A stretch of 36,436 nucleotides of DNA from Herbinix sp. Lineage in GTDB: Bacteria; Bacillota; Clostridia; Lachnospirales; Lachnospiraceae. The first letter of the stretch is position 1, and the number at the start of each line of letters is the position of its first letter. Position numbers and translations under genes: made by a program. The stretch lies in NCBI GenBank assembly GCA_028691795.1, contig JAQUYQ010000013.1, forward strand, positions 1 through 36,436, written 5' to 3'. Under the pieces are notes generated by a model. That model was not told the origin of the DNA. It ran no database searches and was given only the letters and a program-made list of their open reading frames with translations. Below, piece by piece: positions 1 to 7,914 of this stretch.

Positions 1-1
1 T

Positions 2-70
2 AGAAAGAAGGATTTACCTCAAGCTAAGAAAGAAGAGCTTAGGGAATTCTATAATCATTTTAAAGAATGA
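2..70 (+). CDS. C-terminal end of an unidentified protein (cut by window edge)
   Basis: An open frame enters from the left edge and ends at TGA 68-70. It encodes 22 residues of a lysine- and glutamate-rich, probably helical tail. A weak terminator-like hairpin follows at once, as expected at the end of a real gene. The fragment is too short to name a family, so no function is given. Confidence 0.45.
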   Translation, partial: RKKDLPQAKKEELREFYNHFKE

Positions 71-81
71 TGAGACTATAT

Positions 82-124
82 AATAGCAGCCGACTAAAAG
101 GAAGGCGGAACCCTGTTATTTTGA
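82..124 (+). terminator. Weak terminator-like hairpin after the partial gene
   Basis: AATAGCAG (82-89) pairs with CTGTTATT (113-120) with one G-U pair, and CCG (90-92) pairs with CGG (106-108). A short T stretch follows. The stem is interrupted and the T tract is poor, so termination is plausible but not secure. Confidence 0.35.
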
Positions 125-235
125 TATGAAGATGGTAATATACATAGCTTTTGGCTCTTCCGATCAATCTGTTTTGTGAGCCGTTTTCTAAAGGAAAAAT
201 ATCGAAGCATGTCATTGATATAGTAAAAACAATAA

Positions 236-340
236 ATTTGGTTCGGGTATCATAAGTAGGATTAGATTAGTGTAATGAATATTTGTGCAGATATATTCAT
301 TGTTTTACTTAATGTACGACTTATGAAACCCGAACCAAAT
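236..340. repeat. 105-bp inverted repeat
   Basis: The arms 236-256 and 320-340 are 21 bp long with one mismatch (ATTTGGTTCGGGTATCATAAG against its complement). A second inner pair, AATGAATAT at 274-282 and ATATTCATT at 293-301, lies in the loop. It lies just upstream of the cadC promoter. It could be a small palindromic element or a long transcript hairpin; no T tract follows, so a classical terminator is unlikely. Confidence 0.6.
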
Positions 341-365
341 ATTTAATATAAATAATAATTTATAG

Positions 366-394
366 TTGCATTTTTATGATTACTAGCATATAAT
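366..394 (+). promoter_or_regulatory. Sigma-A promoter of cadC-cadA
   Basis: A -35 box TTGCAT (366-371) is separated by exactly 17 bp from a consensus -10 box TATAAT (389-394). The predicted start near 401 falls at the left edge of the operator palindrome at 404-433. This is the expected arrangement for an ArsR-type repressor blocking its own promoter. Confidence 0.7.
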
Positions 395-403
395 ACAATC
401 AAA

Positions 404-433
404 CAGTTGAACAATTACTCAATTGTTCAACTG
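404..433. promoter_or_regulatory. Operator palindrome for the CadC/ArsR-type repressor
   Basis: CAGTTGAACAATT (404-416) and AATTGTTCAACTG (421-433) are perfect 13-bp inverted repeats with a 4-bp centre. The TGAACA...TGTTCA core resembles known SmtB/CadC/CzrA operators. It sits directly after the -10 box, where a bound dimer would block transcription. The assignment to the neighbouring repressor is inference from position and family knowledge. Confidence 0.7.
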
Positions 434-487
434 ATACGGGCAATATATTATTAAAGAAAAATGATAAATAGAATAGAAATTCATAAC

Positions 488-568
488 ATGATGAGAACGT
501 AGTGAGCATATGCAAGCTTGCTTGCGATATGCGATCGGAGTGAAGAGATTATGGACGAAGTCCATAAT
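488..568 (+). repeat. 81-bp repeat, copy A (cadC leader)
   Basis: This is the first of three near-identical 81-bp units in the window (others at 14795-14875 and 14876-14956), differing from each by three or four bases. It contains two stems: GCATATGCAAGC with GCTTGCGATATGC (one bulge), and a perfect ATTATGGAC-GAA-GTCCATAAT hairpin at its 3' end. The unit ends 5 bp before the AGGAGG of cadC. Its frame is open into cadC, which can mislead gene callers into adding about 24 residues to the protein. Confidence 0.85.
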
Positions 569-589
569 CTGGAAGGAGGAAGATCTTTG

Positions 590-955
590 ATGAATCAAGA
601 TAATAAATTTGCAGTATGCGATTGTGATGTAATTCATGCTGATATTGTAGAAAATGTAAAGGGTAATATGCCTGAGGATGAGTTGTTATATGATTTGGCA
701 GATTTTTTTAAAATGTTTAGTGATAGTACCAGAATAAAAATCCTATGGGCGTTAGACTATGAAGAGATGTGTGTCTGCGATCTTGCAGTACTTTTGAATA
801 TGACGAAATCAGCAATCTCACATCAATTAAAGACTTTGCGTCAGGAAAAGCTAGTGAAAAACCGCAGAGACGGAAAGGTAACATTTTACTCCCTTCAGGA
901 TGAGCATGTAAAGAACCTTTTAGAAATTGGAATGGAACATATCGAGGAAAAGTAA
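590..955 (+). CDS. cadC: CadC/ArsR-family metal-responsive repressor
   Basis: The product is a 121-residue winged-helix repressor that should release its operator when it binds Cd(II), Zn(II) or Pb(II). The N-terminus is cysteine-rich (CDCDVIH), as in CadC. The ArsR metal-site motif MCVCDLA lies in the middle, followed by the recognition helix region MTKSAISHQLKTL and the wing. I chose ATG 590 because AGGAGG lies at 574-579; a longer in-frame reading from 518 runs through the 81-bp repeat and has no credible ribosome site. The next gene is a metal-pumping ATPase, which supports the role. Autoregulation is likely through the palindrome at 404-433. The exact metal preference cannot be read from sequence alone. 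Confidence 0.9.
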   Translation: MNQDNKFAVCDCDVIHADIVENVKGNMPEDELLYDLADFFKMFSDSTRIKILWALDYEEMCVCDLAVLLNMTKSAISHQLKTLRQEKLVKNRRDGKVTFYSLQDEHVKNLLEIGMEHIEEK

Positions 956-1040
956 CACCCTATTATTTATATAAAAATCACATAAGAAGAAGTCACTTAC
1001 AGTTTTTTATAATTAATCAGTCAGAATTGAGGTAAATTGT

Positions 1041-3176
1041 ATGGATAATAAAAAAGAATATATTTTAGAAGGACTTAACTGCGCAAATTGTGCAGCTAAG
1101 ATTGAAAAAGAAGTTGGTGATTTGTCGGAAGTTAATGATGCTAGTCTAAACCTTATGAATTGTAAATTAAGCATTTCCTTAAATGGAACAGCAGATATAA
1201 CGAAACAAGTGAAACAAATAGTGGCCTACCATGAACCATCGGTAAAAGTTAAGTATTTATCAGATAAAGATAAAATGGCTTCAAACGAGCATGGACATGA
1301 GCACAAACATAAACATGGCGAAATGGATACGGAAATTAAATTATATTTTTTTCGATTAATGGCAGCAGTAGCACTTACAGTTGTTTTCACATTAATAAGT
1401 GTACCGGATAATATAAAACTAGGTGCATTTATCATTGCTTATTTCATGGTAGGGTTTGAAGTATTGAGCAATGCAGGAAAAAATATTCTGAAAGGAAAGT
1501 TGTTTGACGAGAATTTCCTCATGGGAATCGCTTCCCTAGGAGCTTTTCTCATTGGTGAACGTGTCGAAGCAATTGCAGTTTTAGTGTTTTACGGGATTGG
1601 TGAACTGTTGCAGGATATGGCGGTTAGCAGGTCCAGGAAAAATATCGCGGGGTTAATGGATATCCGTCCGGATTATGCAAATAAGCTTAGTGAGGGTAAT
1701 GTGACGGTTGTAATTCCTGAGCAAATTGAAATCGGAGATAGGATTTTGGTGAAACCGGGTGAAAAAATTCCGTTGGATGGTATCATTGTAAAAGGAGCCA
1801 GCTATATTGATACAAGAGCATTGACCGGAGAAAGTGTTCCAAGAGAAGTATCACTTGATGATATGGTATTATCGGGAGCCATTAATACGAGTGGTGTTTT
1901 GGAGTTAGAAGTAACAAAAACTTATGGAGAATCTACCGTTTCAAAAATTCTTGAACTTGTACAGAATGCAGGTAGTAAGAAAGCAGAAAGCGAGAAATTT
2001 ATCACCAAATTTGCTAGATTTTATACTCCTATTGTCGTATTTTTAGCAGTAGCAGTTGCTGTTTTTCCTCCTTTATTGGGTTTTGGAAGTTTTACTGATT
2101 GGTTGTACCGTGCTCTTAGCTTCTTGATTATATCCTGTCCCTGTGCGCTGGTTATTTCCATACCGCTTAGCTTTTTTGGAGGCATTGGTGGTGGAGCGAA
2201 TCAGGGAATCCTAATTAAAGGCGGAAATTATCTGGATGCTTTAAAACAGGTAGATACGATTGTATTTGATAAAACAGGTACGTTAACCAAGGGTGTATTT
2301 GAAGTGTCTAAAATATGTCCGGTTGAGGGAGTAGAATCTTTCGAATTAATTAAATTGGCAGCAATAGCGGAAAGTCAATCTACCCATCCGATTGCAAAGT
2401 CAATCTTATCCTATATCGAAAAAAATAGTGCTGCTATAGACTCACGTGCTGAACAGATAACAGAAGCAGCAGGTCGCGGAGTGATAGCCGAATATGGGAA
2501 AGACACTATTTATGCGGGTAACGAAAAGCTGATGAGGGAATATAATATCCAGATAAATCATCCGCAAGTATCCGGCAGTATTATTTATGTAGCTTTAAAT
2601 AAGAAATATATGGGATACATATTAATTGCAGATGAGATAAAACCGGGTGTTACTCAAGCTATGACGATGCTGAAACAGTTGGGTATAAAAAAGACGATTA
2701 TGCTGACTGGGGATCATAAAAATGCCGCGAAGGAAATCGCAGAGCTTTGTAGGGTAGATGATTATGAAGCAGAATTATTACCGCAGGATAAAGTGGAATG
2801 GTTTGAAAAATATAAAAAGAATATAACAGGTAAGGGTAAAATAGTATTTGTTGGTGACGGAATTAATGATGCACCTGTTCTAGCAGGTGCAGATATCGGC
2901 ATAGCAATGGGTGGTATAGGTTCGGATGCGGCAATAGAGGCTGCAGATGTTGTTATCATGAATGATGATATTAGTAAGATTGCCACTGCTATAAAGATTG
3001 CGCATAAAACAAAGCAAATTGTTTATCAGAATATTATTTTTGCTCTGGGCATTAAGATTTTAATCATGGTATTAGCCTTTTTTGGCATAACTTCCATATG
3101 GTTTGCTATCTTTGCTGATGTGGGTGTTGCATTACTGGCAATGCTTAATGCAATGAGAGCGATGCGTGTAAGGTAA
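1041..3176 (+). CDS. cadA: Cd2+/Zn2+ (Pb2+)-exporting P1B-type ATPase
   Basis: This 711-residue membrane pump couples ATP hydrolysis to efflux of soft divalent metals. Visible parts, in order: an N-terminal heavy-metal-associated domain with CxxC (C14, C17), a histidine-rich linker (about 84-92), membrane helices from about residue 100, the actuator TGES (262-265), the ion-binding CPC (366-368), the phosphorylation site DKTGTLT with D410, the nucleotide-binding HP motif, and GDGINDAP before the last helices. CPC plus an aspartate in the last helix (FADVG) fits the Zn/Cd/Pb group rather than copper. It lies 85 bp after cadC and shares its promoter. A terminator follows directly. Length is typical for the family. 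Confidence 0.92.
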   Translation: MDNKKEYILEGLNCANCAAKIEKEVGDLSEVNDASLNLMNCKLSISLNGTADITKQVKQIVAYHEPSVKVKYLSDKDKMASNEHGHEHKHKHGEMDTEIKLYFFRLMAAVALTVVFTLISVPDNIKLGAFIIAYFMVGFEVLSNAGKNILKGKLFDENFLMGIASLGAFLIGERVEAIAVLVFYGIGELLQDMAVSRSRKNIAGLMDIRPDYANKLSEGNVTVVIPEQIEIGDRILVKPGEKIPLDGIIVKGASYIDTRALTGESVPREVSLDDMVLSGAINTSGVLELEVTKTYGESTVSKILELVQNAGSKKAESEKFITKFARFYTPIVVFLAVAVAVFPPLLGFGSFTDWLYRALSFLIISCPCALVISIPLSFFGGIGGGANQGILIKGGNYLDALKQVDTIVFDKTGTLTKGVFEVSKICPVEGVESFELIKLAAIAESQSTHPIAKSILSYIEKNSAAIDSRAEQITEAAGRGVIAEYGKDTIYAGNEKLMREYNIQINHPQVSGSIIYVALNKKYMGYILIADEIKPGVTQAMTMLKQLGIKKTIMLTGDHKNAAKEIAELCRVDDYEAELLPQDKVEWFEKYKKNITGKGKIVFVGDGINDAPVLAGADIGIAMGGIGSDAAIEAADVVIMNDDISKIATAIKIAHKTKQIVYQNIIFALGIKILIMVLAFFGITSIWFAIFADVGVALLAMLNAMRAMRVR

Positions 3177-3177
3177 T

Positions 3178-3231
3178 ATAAGGGGATTGCTGCAAAATTT
3201 ATTTACAGAATTTGTAGCAATCCCCTTATTG
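3178..3231 (+). terminator. Terminator after cadA
   Basis: ATAAGGGGATT and AATCCCCTTAT are the base of a hairpin whose inner part continues the pairing (GCTGCAAAT with ATTTGTAGC, one bulge). It starts at the cadA stop codon. The T tract is short (TTATT), so this may be a weak or bidirectional terminator. Confidence 0.65.
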
Positions 3232-3265
3232 CGTAACAAGGCTCCGATGCATCATCTGTCATGAA

Positions 3266-3293
3266 TTGACACATAAGTGTCAAAATTTACAAT
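3266..3293 (+). promoter_or_regulatory. Promoter of the Ig-like protein gene, -35 box inside an inverted repeat
   Basis: A consensus TTGACA (3266-3271) is followed after 16 bp by TACAAT (3288-3293). TTGACAC-ATAA-GTGTCAA (3266-3283) is a perfect inverted repeat that covers the -35 box. A similar arrangement occurs before the histidine kinase gene at 28950. The palindrome could be a regulator site; that is inference. Confidence 0.55.
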
Positions 3294-3374
3294 TAGAATA
3301 TATAGTAGAAGAACTAATATTAATTGTTTAATTGCCGATATATTCTATATGATAAGGTTTTGGGAGGTTATGCG

Positions 3375-6300
3375 ATGATTAAAACAAATAAATTAATTTA
3401 TACATTCCTTTTTAGCATATTCTTTACAATTGCTGCATTGGGAATTTCAGATAATGTTGCTAAGGCATCGGCGGTTTCTTTTCCGGATTATGTTTTTAAA
3501 ATCAATGCCCAAGACAAGGCGGATGGGTCTGAATACGAGATGGTGTCTTCAGAAATGACGGTGGGTGTTGAGGCAGATGGTTGGGCAGCACCTTCTTCGG
3601 TTGAATGGATTTCTACTGAAAAAGGAGTAGTAACTCTGGAAGCTACACAATATACCAATTATGTAAAAATGGTACGAAAAGGACCTGGTTATTCAACGAT
3701 TATAGCAAAGATCACACAAGGAGGATTTACCTATTCTATCAGTATTTTAATTAAGGTTGGCCTCGAAATTGATTATCAGAATACCGGTACAATTTATGCG
3801 ACTACAACAGGAACCCGTATTTTGAAATTGGATACAATTGACCAGTCTAAGCAAATATACTTAAAATATGCAGATACCGGAGCTGTATCGGGAGCAGCAA
3901 TTTCTGCAACGGCGGTATCCTTTCAAAGTGATAATGAAGGAGTAGTGCAGGTCACTGCAAATGGTCAGGTGACAGCAAAAAGTGCAGGCAGTGCTACAAT
4001 TACTATAACGAGTACCACCATGTCTTCCACCGATAAACCAATGAAAGTGCAGTTGTTAGTGGTGGTAAAACCAACCTTCAGCTTTACCTATGATGATGAC
4101 TTGGGGGTACAGCATATATGTAATTCCAAATCCAGCAATACGGATGCGAGTGCTATCTATAGCGGAGTCCCATCCAATTTTGTAATTCAGTCGAATGCTA
4201 CTGTAGATACTAATTTGACTTGGGTAGTTTATAATCTGGTTGGCGGAAAAAGAACTTTGGTTTCAGCGGGTACCTCGGATAAGATGACATATACGATTAG
4301 CGATAGCGGTACCGTATCCTTTAGCAAGGTGGAAGCCGGAACTTATGAGATTTATGCCTTTACCAATAAAAATTTCGACGAGAAAGCAAATGCACCGTAC
4401 GCATATATCAAAATATATGTTCCAATTGATATAAGTGATCTTAATATCATAATGAATGTAGGAGATACCTATAATATATTGGAAAATTCTAATCTTCCTG
4501 ATACCGATGTGTTTGTAGATCCCTCGAATTATGATTTCAATATAGCAAAAATGGATTCCTCAAATTATATCATTACTGCCAAAAAGCAGGGGAAGGTAAC
4601 AATAACTCTTGTTTATGATACGGGTCAGGGATTGTTTGAAGGTACCACGGTTTCTGATATTAAGATTAATATAACTGTTATTGATGGAATTTCACTTAGT
4701 ACAGCCAAAGCTACTTTATATACGAAGGGAACCTTGCAGTTGGAGGCCCTGGTTACTGATAATACAAATACGATAACCTGGAGCTCTAGTAATACCGGTA
4801 TCGCAACTGTGACCGATGGATTGGTAACCGGTGTGAAGGCTGGAACCGCAGTAATCACAGCAAAGCAAACGATAAATGGTGTCGTCAAAAAAGCTACCTG
4901 CGAGATAACCGTACAGCAAACCGTTACAACAATTGTATTAGATCCCAGTGTGACTACGTTGGCCATTAAAGGTTATACGACTTTACATGCAACAATCTCA
5001 CCTAATAATTTAAGCGGAGTGACTTTGCAATGGAAGTCCTCCAATGATAATATTGTAAAAATTGTTGAAACCAGTGCCCTGACAGCTACAATTCAGGGTG
5101 TTGCCGGAGGCCATGCAGTTATATCAGCAATAAACCAGGATAATGTTGTAGTTGGTTACTGTGATGTTACTGTTCAACAGCCTGTTACCAGTATTGTTTT
5201 ATCTGAAACAGCAGCAACCTTGGACTTATCTTTAAAGTATATACAGTTGAGAGCTACCGTTTATCCAGAAAATGCAGTGAATAAAAATATTATTTGGAGT
5301 ACGACAGACTCATCAAAAGCAACGATTAATGCAAATGGCTTAGTAACTTTACTTAAGCCAGGTACGGTAACAATTATCGCAACCTCAGAGGATAATAAAG
5401 CATCCGTTGCATATTGTAATCTGACAATTACGATTCCGGTTGTATCCATTGCATTGGATGAAACATTAAAGACAATGTATGTTGGTCAATCTGCAAGACT
5501 TTCCTATGTAATACTGCCAACAAATGCCAACAATAATGCTGTAACATGGATATCAACGAATACTTCGGTTGTTACTGTGGATGCTACAGGAAAGGTAGCA
5601 GCAAAAGGAGTAGGAACTTCAGTAATTATTTTGAAAACTTCGGATGGAGGTTATTCCGCTTATTGTACGATTACGGTAAAGCTTGTTGCTACAACCGTAA
5701 AACTTGATGTTACAGACTTAAGTTTAAAAACTGGTGAATCATATAACATCAAAGCAACATTAGCACCGGTAGGAAGTACAGATAATAGCTTAGTATGGGA
5801 ATCAAGTGATACCAAGGTAGCTACTGTGGATGCGAATGGAAAAGTTGTTGCAAAGAATGCAGGCACAGCTATTATTACGGTAAGGACAGAAGCAGGAGGT
5901 GTGGCCTACTGTAAAGTTAGCATAACACAGGCAGTAAAAGGTGTCATACTTAATTTTACTGATAAAACGATATACAAAGGTGAAAAATTTGATTTAATCG
6001 CTTCCGTTTCTCCAAGTACAGCTACCAAGCTTGATGTAACCTGGAAGAGTTCCAATACCAAAGTTGCTACAGTTACAAACAAAGGAGAAGTTGCCGGATT
6101 AATTGGTGGAGTTGCGATAATTACTTGTACTACCGTAGATGGTGGTTATATTACAACCTGTGTAGTAACTGTAAAAGAAACTGTTACAACGGTTAAGCTG
6201 GATAAGGATACTTACAGCCTTGGTATTAAAAAAACAGTAAAACTTACGGCAACCGCATCTACCGAAACTGCAACAAACCAAAAGGTAACCTGGTCTTCCA

Positions 6301-7160
6301 GTAATAAAAAAGTAGCTACAGTTAATCAAAATGGAAAAGTTACCGGTATATCAGTAGGGTATGCTACGATTACTGCAGCAGCTAAGGATGGCAGTGATGT
6401 TGAAGCCACGTGTGAAATAAGGGTTGTTACCCTTGTCAGCAGTATTGTACTAAATAAATCCACGATGTCTATGTTTGTTGGAGATTCAAAGTCGCTAAAA
6501 ACAACGATTAAGCCGAGTAAGGCTACTTATAAAAAAGCAAGATGGTCATCAAGTGATGAAAGTGTTGCAATTGTTGATGAAGATGGTACAGTGATTGCGG
6601 TAAAAGCCGGAACGGTAATGATTACTGCAGGGGCTCAGGACAGCAGTGGTAAGAAAGCCATTTGTTATGTTACGGTTCATGATCGTCTTGCTTCAACTGG
6701 TATAACCTTACAGGATAAAAAGCTGACTATGGTATCAGGTGAGTATAAGATAGTGGAATTAGTACTTATACCTTCGGCGTCTACCGATGGTGTAACCTGG
6801 AGTACGGATAATCCTGCAGTTGCTACTGTAAATAAAAAGACTGGAAAAATTGTAGCAAAATCAACCGGAATAGCTTATATATCTGTCATGACCGATTCGG
6901 GTAAAACAGCAACGATTGAGGTTACGGTAATAGGACTTAATACGACAAGATTAATTACGGAAGAATATACGACATATAAACAGGCTCTATCGGTAGAAGG
7001 GGCAAGAGGTAATGTGACGTGGCGCATTGATAATCCATTGATAGCAGTAGTATCCAGTGATGGTACTGTCAGTACAAGAGCAGTAGGCACAACAACGATA
7101 ACGGCAACAGTGAATGGAAGAAAGCTTACCTGCAAATTAACCGTTAAAAAAATGACGTAA
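3375..7160 (+). CDS. Large secreted protein with about ten tandem bacterial Ig-like (Big_2) domains
   Basis: The 1261-residue product starts with a signal peptide (basic start, hydrophobic stretch about 8-24, likely cleavage after AKASA). An N-terminal region of about 430 residues with weaker Ig-like repeats is followed by about ten tandem units of 80-85 residues to the C-terminus. Each unit shows the Big_2 pattern: V..I.L, W.SS...VATV, G.V...AGTA.IT, and a final strand. I chose ATG 3375 because GGGAGG lies just upstream; an earlier TTG in frame has none. I see no LPxTG, SLH, choline-binding or lipobox anchor, so it is either released or held non-covalently. Big_2 arrays usually act as adhesins or as spacers. 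No enzyme domain is visible. The ligand is unknown. Confidence 0.85.
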   Translation: MIKTNKLIYTFLFSIFFTIAALGISDNVAKASAVSFPDYVFKINAQDKADGSEYEMVSSEMTVGVEADGWAAPSSVEWISTEKGVVTLEATQYTNYVKMVRKGPGYSTIIAKITQGGFTYSISILIKVGLEIDYQNTGTIYATTTGTRILKLDTIDQSKQIYLKYADTGAVSGAAISATAVSFQSDNEGVVQVTANGQVTAKSAGSATITITSTTMSSTDKPMKVQLLVVVKPTFSFTYDDDLGVQHICNSKSSNTDASAIYSGVPSNFVIQSNATVDTNLTWVVYNLVGGKRTLVSAGTSDKMTYTISDSGTVSFSKVEAGTYEIYAFTNKNFDEKANAPYAYIKIYVPIDISDLNIIMNVGDTYNILENSNLPDTDVFVDPSNYDFNIAKMDSSNYIITAKKQGKVTITLVYDTGQGLFEGTTVSDIKINITVIDGISLSTAKATLYTKGTLQLEALVTDNTNTITWSSSNTGIATVTDGLVTGVKAGTAVITAKQTINGVVKKATCEITVQQTVTTIVLDPSVTTLAIKGYTTLHATISPNNLSGVTLQWKSSNDNIVKIVETSALTATIQGVAGGHAVISAINQDNVVVGYCDVTVQQPVTSIVLSETAATLDLSLKYIQLRATVYPENAVNKNIIWSTTDSSKATINANGLVTLLKPGTVTIIATSEDNKASVAYCNLTITIPVVSIALDETLKTMYVGQSARLSYVILPTNANNNAVTWISTNTSVVTVDATGKVAAKGVGTSVIILKTSDGGYSAYCTITVKLVATTVKLDVTDLSLKTGESYNIKATLAPVGSTDNSLVWESSDTKVATVDANGKVVAKNAGTAIITVRTEAGGVAYCKVSITQAVKGVILNFTDKTIYKGEKFDLIASVSPSTATKLDVTWKSSNTKVATVTNKGEVAGLIGGVAIITCTTVDGGYITTCVVTVKETVTTVKLDKDTYSLGIKKTVKLTATASTETATNQKVTWSSSNKKVATVNQNGKVTGISVGYATITAAAKDGSDVEATCEIRVVTLVSSIVLNKSTMSMFVGDSKSLKTTIKPSKATYKKARWSSSDESVAIVDEDGTVIAVKAGTVMITAGAQDSSGKKAICYVTVHDRLASTGITLQDKKLTMVSGEYKIVELVLIPSASTDGVTWSTDNPAVATVNKKTGKIVAKSTGIAYISVMTDSGKTATIEVTVIGLNTTRLITEEYTTYKQALSVEGARGNVTWRIDNPLIAVVSSDGTVSTRAVGTTTITATVNGRKLTCKLTVKKMT

Positions 7161-7170
7161 ATGAAATGTT

Positions 7171-7509
7171 GAAACTTCACAGATAAATGTTATGGTTATG
7201 CTTAATAAAATCAGAATTTATAGTATGTGAATAAACCATCAGTTATGATATTTTCATTCTGGCTCCGATTTTAAGTTGGAATTCACTAATGTATTTTTCA
7301 TATGGTAAAGCAGAGCTGAAAAACGCAAACTCCTCGCGTTGCTCGTCAAACATGCTTTTTTTCAGCTCTAAACCATATTCAAAATCCATAAGTGAATGTA
7401 CCAACTAAAAATAAGGCGCCATCCTAAAAATATCATAACTAATGGTTTCATATAGGCGTTTCAAGCTGATTTTATAAGCATTGATAAAGTCTTTGAACTG
7501 TGAAGTTTC
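7171..7509. mobile_element. 339-bp near-palindromic, MITE-like element
   Basis: The outer ends GAAACTTCACAG (7171-7182) and CTGTGAAGTTTC (7498-7509) are perfect inverted repeats, and imperfect pairing continues inward through arms of about 150 bp to AGAGCTGAAAAA (7312-7323) and TTTTTCAGCTCT (7358-7369). The loop 7324-7357 contains a GC-richer segment. No open frame of note is present. The element sits between the stop codon of the Ig-like gene and a terminator at 7521, which fits insertion into an existing intergenic region. I could not find a convincing target-site duplication. Confidence 0.65.
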
Positions 7510-7520
7510 TGTAATTGATT

Positions 7521-7591
7521 ATACTGTCGGATAAAATGTATTCCGTTGTACTTATTGTCATTGCGGAATTCTATTATCCGGCAGTATTTTT
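7521..7591 (+). terminator. Rho-independent terminator
   Basis: ATACTGTCGGATAAAA...ATTCCG (7521-7545) pairs with CGGAATTCTATTATCCGGCAGTAT (7564-7587) and is followed by five T residues. It probably terminated the Ig-like protein gene before the palindromic element separated the two. Confidence 0.75.
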
Positions 7592-7725
7592 ATGCCACGA
7601 GATGGGCACTTCTGATCCTATGTTACTATAAGTTTTAAAATATTTACTATTATTCAGTTCAGTTAGGCATTTTGATGAAGGCGTATAGAATTCTTTGTAG
7701 ATTCCTACAAGGATTAAATTATGGA

Positions 7726-7754
7726 TTGATTATACATTTTCATTATGATACAAT
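7726..7754 (+). promoter_or_regulatory. Promoter of recN
   Basis: TTGATT (7726-7731), a 17-bp spacer and TACAAT (7749-7754) form a good sigma-A promoter. The leader of about 155 nt contains the hairpin at 7791-7861. Confidence 0.55.
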
Positions 7755-7790
7755 ACGTATAGAACATATGTTTACATACGCTGCTATTGA

Positions 7791-7861
7791 CTTATTAATT
7801 CAACAAGTGAATTGACTTGTTAAGTCATCATGTTTACTTCATTAAAGATTGAATTAATAAG
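7791..7861 (+). repeat. Hairpin in the recN leader
   Basis: CTTATTAATTCAA (7791-7803) and TTGAATTAATAAG (7849-7861) are perfect 13-bp inverted repeats. The loop holds ACAAGT-GAATTG-ACTTGT (7803-7820), an inner hairpin using the CAAGTGAATTG sequence that recurs in other intergenic regions of the window. No T tract follows, so it is more likely a leader structure or small palindromic element than a terminator. Confidence 0.6.
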
Positions 7862-7914
7862 CTAATCGTTTACTGTATTCCTGTTGGATTATCATACAGA
7901 AAAGAGGGATATTA

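Noticed and set aside
518..589. N-terminal extension of the cadC frame upstream of ATG 590
   Set aside because: It is the translated 81-bp repeat, has no good ribosome site at its start and is not part of ArsR-family proteins; AGGAGG at 574-579 supports ATG 590.
4625..4966. 113-codon open frame on the - strand inside the Ig-like gene
   Set aside because: It is antisense to a repetitive coding sequence, has no recognisable domain, and similar shadows occur at other Ig repeats.
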